From DASQFU01 sp035632955 (GTDB lineage Bacteria > Eisenbacteria > RBG-16-71-46): DNA of 14,492 nucleotides. Positions 1 to 4,759 of this stretch are shown in pieces. The notes under the pieces are model-generated. The model searched no databases and was not told the DNA's origin. It saw only the letters and a list, made by a program, of their open reading frames with translations. Where the stretch lies: assembly GCA_035632955.1 (NCBI GenBank), contig DASQFU010000229.1, positions 1 through 14,492 on the forward strand, written 5' to 3'. The first letter of the stretch is position 1, and every line of letters begins with the position of its first letter. A program made the translations under genes and the position numbers.

Positions 1-2
1 TC

Positions 3-146
3 GACGGGCTCGTGCTCACCAGCCTCGGAGTCATCGCCCTCTATCTTTCGGCCATTTATGAGGAGTCCAAGCGCCGTCCGATCTACTTGATACGCGCCCC
101 GCGCCCGGTACCTCGAGACGAGGAAGGTCCGCCCCGCACGCCCTGA
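3..146 (+). CDS. DPM1/GtrB-type family 2 glycosyltransferase, C-terminal end only
   Basis: This is a partial gene whose 5' part lies outside the window. The reading frame opens at base 3 and runs 47 codons to TGA at 144-146. The peptide starts with a hydrophobic stretch (VLTSLGVIALYLSAIY) followed by EESKRRPIYLIR. This matches the typical end of polyprenyl-phosphate sugar transferases (GtrB, ArnC and DPM1-like), where the last membrane helix runs into a conserved [EY]xGRIYEExKxRPxYIxR-like tail. Such enzymes move a sugar from a nucleotide donor onto polyprenyl phosphate at the cytoplasmic membrane face. The last roughly 15 residues (RAPRPVPRDEEGPPRTP) are a charged, proline-rich tail outside the family core. 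The gene converges on the methyltransferase at 166-927 with only 19 bases between stops. The catalytic domain cannot be seen, so the sugar specificity is unknown. Confidence 0.72.
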   Translation, partial: DGLVLTSLGVIALYLSAIYEESKRRPIYLIRAPRPVPRDEEGPPRTP

Positions 147-168
147 GGCCGTGCGGCTGCGAGCCTCA
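144..168. repeat. Inverted repeat containing both convergent stop codons (possible bidirectional hairpin)
   Basis: TGAGGC at 144-149 and GCCTCA at 163-168 are perfect reverse complements around a 13-nt loop. The left arm begins with the TGA of the plus-strand glycosyltransferase. The right arm ends with the TGA (read as TCA) of the minus-strand methyltransferase. A hairpin between convergent genes could help stop transcription from both sides. The stem is only 6 bp and neither side has a T-tract, so a classical intrinsic terminator is not supported. Confidence 0.35.
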
Positions 169-927
169 TGGTCGCGATCCGAGCGTCGGTCTGACCGCCA
201 CGACCGCCAGGAGGTTCCCGAACGGCAGGTCCACGGATCGCTCGAGCCGGTCGATGTGCCGCGCCGCCGTCCAAGACACGGACGCGATGAACGGGGCGAA
301 CGTGCAGTACGTCCGCATCCTCTCGACCTCGAAACCAGCCTCACGGAGGATGCGCGCCAATCGGGACCGGTGGAAGTGCGTGACATGCTGATCCGCGTCC
401 ATCTTGGCGACCACCCCCAGCCGGTCCACGGTCCACTCCACGATCGGCCAAAGCCCCCGAAAATTAGGCGTCGTGACCAGCAGCTTTCCGCCGGGCTTGA
501 GGATCCGGAACAGGTCCCCGAGCAGAACAGAAACCTGCTCGATGTAAGCGTGCTCGACCACTTCAAGGCACGTGGCCTTGTCGAAGCTGGCCTCGGGGAG
601 CCCCAGCTCGTCGAGCAGCCCGTGTTGAAACGCGAGACCCGGACGCCCGAAGGTCTGTCGCGCGTAGGCCACGGCATCGGGGTTGGCGTCGATGGCCGTG
701 ACGTCGGCACCGAGGGCGGCCATGCGGTCGGCGAACACACCGGACCCGGCTCCCACGTCCAACACCTTCTCGCCCGGGCGAATCGGAAACAACCAATCCA
801 CAAGCTCCAACTTGGCGCGATGCCAATAGCGCTGGGTGCGGGGTCCACGGGTCAGCGCGACGTGCTGGTAGGAGCCCGGAATCGCCGCGGCATCCCCCGT
901 GCGACGCCGCGGGACGTCGGCATTCAT
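166..927 (-). CDS. SAM-dependent class I methyltransferase (UbiG/type 11-12-like)
   Basis: A 253-residue cytoplasmic enzyme with the Rossmann methyltransferase core. Motif I is VLDVGAGSGVFADRM at residues 55-69. The acidic residue that should bind the ribose of S-adenosylmethionine is D80 in VTAIDANP. A post-II segment FDKATCLEVVEH lies at 115-126, and LKPGGKLLVTTPN at 143-155. The later HVTHFHRSRLARILREAGF stretch at 181-199 is typical of UbiG-like and glycan-associated small-molecule methyltransferases. The start ATG overlaps the stop of the upstream GT-C gene as ATGA (924-927), so the two are probably translationally coupled. A GGAG sits unusually close, 2 nt before the ATG. The gene is the last of a three-gene minus-strand operon. 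The genomic context suggests it methylates a sugar or lipid-linked glycan, but the substrate cannot be read from the sequence. Confidence 0.85.
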   Translation of the reverse strand: MNADVPRRRTGDAAAIPGSYQHVALTRGPRTQRYWHRAKLELVDWLFPIRPGEKVLDVGAGSGVFADRMAALGADVTAIDANPDAVAYARQTFGRPGLAFQHGLLDELGLPEASFDKATCLEVVEHAYIEQVSVLLGDLFRILKPGGKLLVTTPNFRGLWPIVEWTVDRLGVVAKMDADQHVTHFHRSRLARILREAGFEVERMRTYCTFAPFIASVSWTAARHIDRLERSVDLPFGNLLAVVAVRPTLGSRP

Positions 928-2531
928 GGCTCCATGACTCGGTATAGCGTGACGCCGCGGGCCGTATCCTCACGATCGAGGACCAGCGCAGCCGGCAGGC
1001 GATGATCCGGATAATGCGAGGCCAGGGTTGGAAGCAGTCTCGTGGGCAACACCGCCCAGCGGACCTTGAGACGATGGACGGTCTCGAGGAAGCGCGTAGA
1101 GTCCGCGATCACGAGGTGAACGACTGGACGGTCCACGAACCACGCCCAGTACGAGGTGGTTTCCACCATCACGGCCTCGTCGCGGGCGAGACGGGAACGC
1201 AGGAACGGCGTGTAGTGCCGTGCCGCCGCGATCTCGAGAGCTGGCTCGACGGACACCCGGCCAGGCTGGCGCAATGTGACCACCAGCGGACCGATCGCGG
1301 CCAGGACCAGGACCAGCACGGCCGCGATCTCCCGGCGTGGGGGAAGCCCGCGCGCGACCGCAGCTCGGTTGCGGTTCTCGTCGAACGTTCGCGCCGCCCA
1401 GTTGGCGCCGGCTGCGGCGAGCAAGCACCACGCGGACATGGAGCTCACGAAGTAACGAGGCTCCCACGACAACGTCAAGATCGCTCCCATGCTGATGCCG
1501 GCGTAGAGCACCACGAACAGCCAGTCGCGCCACTGCCGCCGCACCGCATAGAGCCCTACGGCACAGGCCAGGACCCAGATCGGATTGCCGTAGAGTTGAC
1601 GCGGTAACGTACCGATCAGGAAACGCTTGAGGCTCCACAGTTGGTGGGCCAACACCTCGCGTGGATGCTCGAGGGCGAATTCCATGAGCTCGGGAGGTCG
1701 ATCGACACCGTGCGAAAGCATGATCGGATCGGCGTACGCCCACATACCGGTCGCCCACGCGTCGCTGTAGAACGGCACGCCGAACAGCCGCAGGTTCCGG
1801 ACGATGAAGGGCGAGAGGACGGCGAGCGCGGTTACCGCCGCGAGCACGCTCCCGGCCAGGGATCGGCGAAGCGGGCGTCCACAAGAGATGAGCGCCGCGA
1901 GCGCGGGAAGGGCGAGCAGCGCCTGGGATCGAAGCAGATGGCATGCGCCGAAAAGGGCCCCGGTGAGGACATCCAGGACGAGCGGCCGGTTGGCGCGTCC
2001 GGGCTCGCGCAGACGCCACGCGGCGCACAGAAACGTGAGCGCGACGAAAAGCCCGAACAAGGATTCGGAGAGCGCGCTCACCGACTTGTCGACGAGCTCT
2101 GGGCTGCCGGCGGCCATCAGTGCGGCGAGCAGCGCGACCAGCGGATCCGCCGCCAGCTGGCGACCCAACAGCCACACCGCGAACGGGAACAGGATTCCGG
2201 CGATCAGCGAAACCGCTTGGCCGGCTCGGAACGGATCGATCCCGGCACGTGCGAACCGGGCCATCAGCCACGGGTAACCCGGCTCTTTCCAGGTATCGGG
2301 CATCGGCAGTCGCGCCGGCTGGAGCCACGCAGGCCACGCCGCCGGATTCGAAAGGCCCTGGTCGCGCTGTAGGCACCGCGCCACGTTGAGAAAATGCGCC
2401 GTGTCCGGCGACATGTTGCTCTCGCGCATGACCGGTAGCTGAGCGAGCCGCGGTACGACCGTGAGGATCAGGATGAGAGCCAGCGCCCATCGGGTTCTCA
2501 CTGGATGAGCCTGGAGCAATGACCTCGACAC
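924..2531 (-). CDS. Polytopic GT-C glycosyltransferase, PMT/ArnT-like (GT39-like)
   Basis: An integral membrane protein of about 535 residues. It has a short N-terminal cytoplasmic tail, a first helix at about residues 15-34, then a periplasmic loop with the acidic SPDTAHF motif (D43), where GT-C enzymes carry the catalytic Asp. Further family marks are KEPGYP (82-87), several long hydrophobic segments, PFIVRNLRLFGVPF (241-254) and EPRY (357-360). A soluble C-terminal domain starts at about residue 420. Such enzymes transfer a sugar from a polyprenyl-phosphate donor to an acceptor on the periplasmic side. The DPM1-like enzyme just upstream could supply that donor. The chosen start is GTG at 2529-2531, preceded by AGGGGG and leaving a conventional N-terminus. 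The same frame also opens at ATG 2633 (569 aa) and ATG 2594, but both would overlap the upstream gene and lack a clear ribosome site. The acceptor (glycan, lipid or protein) is unknown. Confidence 0.82.
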   Translation of the reverse strand: MSRSLLQAHPVRTRWALALILILTVVPRLAQLPVMRESNMSPDTAHFLNVARCLQRDQGLSNPAAWPAWLQPARLPMPDTWKEPGYPWLMARFARAGIDPFRAGQAVSLIAGILFPFAVWLLGRQLAADPLVALLAALMAAGSPELVDKSVSALSESLFGLFVALTFLCAAWRLREPGRANRPLVLDVLTGALFGACHLLRSQALLALPALAALISCGRPLRRSLAGSVLAAVTALAVLSPFIVRNLRLFGVPFYSDAWATGMWAYADPIMLSHGVDRPPELMEFALEHPREVLAHQLWSLKRFLIGTLPRQLYGNPIWVLACAVGLYAVRRQWRDWLFVVLYAGISMGAILTLSWEPRYFVSSMSAWCLLAAAGANWAARTFDENRNRAAVARGLPPRREIAAVLVLVLAAIGPLVVTLRQPGRVSVEPALEIAAARHYTPFLRSRLARDEAVMVETTSYWAWFVDRPVVHLVIADSTRFLETVHRLKVRWAVLPTRLLPTLASHYPDHRLPAALVLDREDTARGVTLYRVMEP

Positions 2532-2534
2532 GCG

Positions 2535-2540
2535 CCCCCT
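2535..2540 (-). promoter_or_regulatory. Ribosome binding site favouring the GTG start of the GT-C gene
   Basis: Reading the minus strand, AGGGGG occupies 2540-2535, followed by CGC and then GTG at 2531-2529. The spacing of 3 nt is short, so this is supportive rather than decisive. The competing ATG codons at 2633 and 2594 have no purine-rich site in front of them. Confidence 0.45.
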
Positions 2541-2577
2541 GCGATGGAAGGTGAGGGGAAACGGTCGAATCTGCCGA

Positions 2578-3363
2578 TCATCCCGGGGCGCCATGGAGGC
2601 GCGGCACTGGGCGGGTGCGGATTCTCTGCGCAAGCACGATGTAGCGCGAGATCGTGCGCATCACCTTCATCTTGCTCGCGCCTTCCTTGAGGTCGTAGCG
2701 GAGCACCAGCGGGTGCTCGGTCACTCGCGCCCCGCCGCGTCCGAGCTTGAGCAGCACCTCGGCCATGCACGTGAAGCCCGCTTCCTCGACCAGCCGTTCG
2801 CCCCACACCGTCGCAGCGCGCTTCAGCAGCGCGCCACGGTAGAGCCGGTAGCCGCACGTGTAGTCGCGCGCGCCGCGCACCGGCGCCACCACCGAGAGCA
2901 GGAAGCTCGCGCCGCGCGACAGCACGCGGCGCAGGGCCGTAAGACCCACTTCTTTCCCGCCGGGCGTGTAGCGCGAAGCGATGACGAGGTCGGCCGATTC
3001 CTCATCGAGCCTTCGGGCCATGGCAGACAGCAGCCCTGGATCGTGGGTGTTGTCGGCGTCCATGGTCGCGATGTGATCCGGTTCCGCTGCGCGCTCGATC
3101 GCGCCCAGGAGCCCGGTGCGCAACGCCGCGCCCAGGCCCTGGTTGACACCATGCGGAATGACCTCGATCTGGAGCCGGCCCGCGAAGGCGTTCGCTGCTG
3201 CCGCCGTGCGATCGCGGCTGCCGTCGTCGACCACCAGGACCGCGAGCCGGGCACCCGACCGTTCCAGCTCCTGGGCGACCGGGACGCAGCGCTCGAGCAG
3301 AGCCGGGAGGGAACGTTCTTCGTTGTAGGCGGGTAGGACGAGCCAGATCGTCGGCGAGCTCAC
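2578..3363 (-). CDS. DPM1-like family 2 glycosyltransferase (polyprenyl-phosphate sugar synthase)
   Basis: A 261-residue GT-A enzyme. The signatures are LPAYNE at 10-15, VDDGSRD at 45-51, the metal-binding DxD in MDADNTHDP at 101-109, SRYTPGG at 130-136 and DYTCGYRLYR at 167-176. This pattern is typical of dolichol- or polyprenyl-phosphate mannose synthases, which load a sugar from GDP- or UDP-sugar onto a polyprenyl phosphate. It has no C-terminal membrane helices, so it belongs to the short, peripheral form (soluble DPM1 type) rather than the GtrB/ArnC form with two helices. The start is GTG at 3361-3363 behind an excellent Shine-Dalgarno site. It is the first gene of the minus-strand operon and lies 46 nt before the preferred start of the GT-C gene. 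That pairing suggests that the lipid-linked sugar made here is the donor for its neighbour. The sugar identity (mannose is most common) is inferred. Confidence 0.86.
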   Translation of the reverse strand: MSSPTIWLVLPAYNEERSLPALLERCVPVAQELERSGARLAVLVVDDGSRDRTAAAANAFAGRLQIEVIPHGVNQGLGAALRTGLLGAIERAAEPDHIATMDADNTHDPGLLSAMARRLDEESADLVIASRYTPGGKEVGLTALRRVLSRGASFLLSVVAPVRGARDYTCGYRLYRGALLKRAATVWGERLVEEAGFTCMAEVLLKLGRGGARVTEHPLVLRYDLKEGASKMKVMRTISRYIVLAQRIRTRPVPRLHGAPG

Positions 3364-3368
3364 GGCGG

Positions 3369-3375
3369 CCTCCTC
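3369..3375 (-). promoter_or_regulatory. Ribosome binding site for the GTG start at 3363
   Basis: On the minus strand GAGGAGG (3375-3369) is followed by CCGCC and then GTG. This is a near-perfect anti-16S match with 5-nt spacing and fixes the non-ATG start of the DPM1-like gene. Confidence 0.8.
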
Positions 3376-3474
3376 ATTCCCTGGACGGCCTCGGGTCCTA
3401 GCCCGGGACGGCGCAGTAGACCACAGTCCGCCGCGGCCCGCGAACCCTCCAGAGCGCCATTCGAGAGTGAATGC

Positions 3475-3503
3475 TTGCTTTCCGCGTCAGGCCTTTGTAA
3501 CAT
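3475..3503 (+). promoter_or_regulatory. Possible sigma-70-type promoter for the rightward operon
   Basis: TTGCTT at 3475-3480 and TAACAT at 3498-3503 are separated by exactly 17 bp and lie in the most AT-rich part of the gap. The -35 matches 3 of 6 consensus positions and the -10 matches 4 of 6. If used, transcription would start near 3510 and give a leader of about 285 nt before the first ATG. The bases alone give only weak support. Confidence 0.3.
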
Positions 3504-3621
3504 TTCGGTGTCGGTAAACGGACCGGAACGCTGTGCACCAGGAGGCTCCAGATCGCACCTTTGCTAACTGGGTTCAAGCAGCGACGCGCCAGAATTGCCG
3601 GGCCGCGCAAGCGTCCCCGGT

Positions 3622-3640
3622 GCCTAGCAAGCGGCTAGGC
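3622..3640. repeat. Perfect 7-bp stem-loop or operator-like palindrome in the leader
   Basis: GCCTAGC (3622-3628), loop AAGCG, GCTAGGC (3634-3640). The stem is perfect and would fold in the leader RNA. As DNA it could also be a dyad operator. It contains CTAG twice, a tetranucleotide generally rare in bacteria. No known riboswitch or protein site was recognised. Confidence 0.5.
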
Positions 3641-3707
3641 TGCATCCGAGGATCAGACATCTTGGTGTTCCCCCCGTTGCTCGTGCTCGACACGTCCTGG
3701 AACCAGT

Positions 3708-3724
3708 TGGCACGGATGAGGCGA
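3708..3724 (+). promoter_or_regulatory. Partial sigma-54-like promoter element
   Basis: TGGCACG at 3708-3714 is a complete match to the -24 half of the sigma-54 consensus. A GC lies at 3721-3722, giving the required GG-N10-GC spacing. The rest of the -12 half is poor (AGGCG instead of TTGCA). If active, the start would be near 3734, inside the 5' arm of the following terminator-like hairpin. Sigma-54 control of polysaccharide genes is known in several bacteria, but here it rests on one good half-site. Confidence 0.25.
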
Positions 3725-3731
3725 GAGCTTT

Positions 3732-3769
3732 AAGCCGAGGGGGGACGCTGTTCCCGCTCGGCTTTCTTC
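3732..3769 (+). terminator. Terminator-like hairpin in the leader (candidate attenuator)
   Basis: AAGCCGAG (3732-3739) pairs perfectly with CTCGGCTT (3757-3764). Inside, after a single G/G mismatch, bases 3741-3745 pair with 3751-3755 (one G-T wobble) around the loop CGCTG. The stem is followed by a T-rich run, TTTCTT when the last stem bases are included (3763-3768). On the plus strand this has the form of an intrinsic terminator. It lies only about 28 nt before the ATG at 3797, leaving no room for another promoter in between. It therefore more likely regulates read-through into the polysaccharide operon than ends an upstream gene. The T-tract is short and interrupted, so its strength is uncertain. 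Confidence 0.55.
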
Positions 3770-3796
3770 ACGGGCGACACAACCGAGAGCCGCATC

Positions 3797-4759
3797 ATGA
3801 AGCCCGACATCCTGGCGACCCCTAGTGCACCTTCGACCGACTCCGGCTGGCCGAACCATGAGCCCGCTCCCGCGAGCGTTCCGCTCGAGACGGGCCCCGT
3901 GACCGCGAGCGTCGATCCAACCGCCTTCAACGTCACGGCCAGCGTCGCGCCCGCGCTGCCGACCCACGCGATCGGGCACGCGCATCCGGGCGCGAACGGC
4001 CACACCCACGCCAGCGGCCTCGGCGCGCATCCCGGCCACCTGAACGGGCATGCTCACCGGCCGCCCCGCTCGCTGCACGGACATTCGGGGCGCGCAACGC
4101 TGGTCGGCGGCTACGCTCCGGCGCTGCCGCGGCTGGACGTCTTCGAGACGCCGAGTCTCTACCTGCGCCTCGGCAAGCGCGCGATCGACATGCTCGGCTC
4201 GGCCCTCGCGCTGGTCGTGACCTCGCCGCTGCTCGCGTTCGCGGCGCTGCTGATCAAGTTCGAGTCGCGGGGCCCGGTGCTCTACAAGTCGACCCGAATC
4301 GGCCGGGGCGGAACGCCCTTCACGTTCTACAAGCTGCGCTCGATGGTCGATGGCGCCGACCAGAACCGGCACGACCTGAGCCACCTGAACGAGTGCGACG
4401 GCCCCATCTTCAAGATGGCGCGGGATCCGCGCGTGACGCGCATCGGCCGGTTCCTGCGCACGACCAGCATCGACGAGATCCCCCAGTTCGTGAACGTGCT
4501 GCTCGGCGAGATGAGCCTGGTGGGCCCGCGCCCGCCGATCCCCGAGGAAGTCGCGCAGTACGAGCCCTGGCAGATGCGGCGGCTCGACGTGCGTCCCGGG
4601 CTCACGTGCCTGTGGCAGATCAGCGGCCGGAGCCACATCGGCTTTCAGGAGTGGATGCGGCTCGATCTCGAATACATCAAGCATCAATCCCTGTGGCTGG
4701 ACGCGAAGATTCTCGTGCGCACCATTCCCGCCGTGCTCTCCCGGGAGGGCGCCTACTGA
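3797..4759 (+). CDS. Polyprenyl-phosphate sugar-1-phosphate transferase (WcaJ/PssY-type initiating enzyme) with His-rich N-terminus
   Basis: A 320-residue monotopic phosphoglycosyl transferase (bacterial sugar transferase family). The catalytic domain covers about residues 120-320. It has a membrane re-entrant helix in KRAIDMLGSALALVVTSPLL (127-146), YKSTRIGRGG (163-172), FTFYKLRSM (175-183), the catalytic Asp-Glu pair D226-E227 in SIDEIPQ, LVGPRPP (241-247), and RPGLTCLWQISGRS (266-279). It attaches the first sugar phosphate to undecaprenyl phosphate and starts repeat-unit assembly at the cytoplasmic face of the inner membrane. Instead of the usual four-helix/CoA-binding N-terminus of large family members, it carries about 115 disordered residues with 11 histidines between 57 and 96. 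The start ATG has only a weak GAGAG site. No better in-frame start precedes the conserved core. It is the first gene of the rightward operon. Confidence 0.92.
   Translation: MKPDILATPSAPSTDSGWPNHEPAPASVPLETGPVTASVDPTAFNVTASVAPALPTHAIGHAHPGANGHTHASGLGAHPGHLNGHAHRPPRSLHGHSGRATLVGGYAPALPRLDVFETPSLYLRLGKRAIDMLGSALALVVTSPLLAFAALLIKFESRGPVLYKSTRIGRGGTPFTFYKLRSMVDGADQNRHDLSHLNECDGPIFKMARDPRVTRIGRFLRTTSIDEIPQFVNVLLGEMSLVGPRPPIPEEVAQYEPWQMRRLDVRPGLTCLWQISGRSHIGFQEWMRLDLEYIKHQSLWLDAKILVRTIPAVLSREGAY
4743..4749 (+). promoter_or_regulatory. Ribosome binding site pointing to a CTG start at 4756
   Basis: GGGAGGG lies inside the end of the preceding gene, 6 nt before CTG at 4756-4758. That CTG forms a CTGA overlap with the preceding stop (4757-4759), the same geometry as the ATGA and GTGA joints elsewhere in this operon. 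No ATG, GTG or TTG lies in frame between here and the first membrane helix. Confidence 0.6.

Larger units (their letters stand above)
3364..3796. other. Divergent intergenic control region with long leader of the rightward operon
   Basis: This stretch separates the minus-strand operon from the plus-strand polysaccharide operon and should carry promoters for both. It is visibly less GC-rich around 3470-3530 than the flanking genes. It contains a sigma-70-like promoter (3475-3503), a perfect hairpin (3622-3640), a partial sigma-54-like element (3708-3724) and a terminator-like hairpin (3732-3769), described separately. I could not recognise a convincing promoter for the leftward operon. No tRNA, known riboswitch core or convincing protein-coding gene was seen. 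The 66-codon GTG frame at 3533-3733 lacks a clear ribosome site and family resemblance. Confidence 0.6.

Noticed and set aside
151..2389. Plus-strand open frames opposite the methyltransferase and GT-C genes (151-1005, 1002-1607, 1641-2372)
   Set aside because: They are low-complexity Arg/Gly/His-rich translations without recognisable domains. The opposing strand encodes clear enzymes.
3557..3600. GGGTTCAAGC stretch resembling a tRNA T-loop
   Set aside because: The flanking bases do not form the T-stem, acceptor stem or anticodon arm, so no cloverleaf can be drawn.
3628..3646. Resemblance of GCGGCTAGGCTGC to the enterobacterial ops element recognised by RfaH
   Set aside because: It needs an inserted base and a mismatch to align, the host is not an enterobacterium by composition, and no NusG paralogue is visible in the window.
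3533..3733. A 66-codon GTG frame ending right at the terminator-like hairpin, possibly a small gene or leader peptide
   Set aside because: There is no convincing ribosome site, no hydrophobic or regulatory-codon pattern and no family resemblance. Kept only as a remote possibility.
4393..4755. Upstream extension of the GT-C frame to ATG 4393
   Set aside because: It would lie wholly inside the sugar transferase gene in another frame. The extra residues are Arg-rich with no homologous motif, and the strong ribosome site lies much further downstream.
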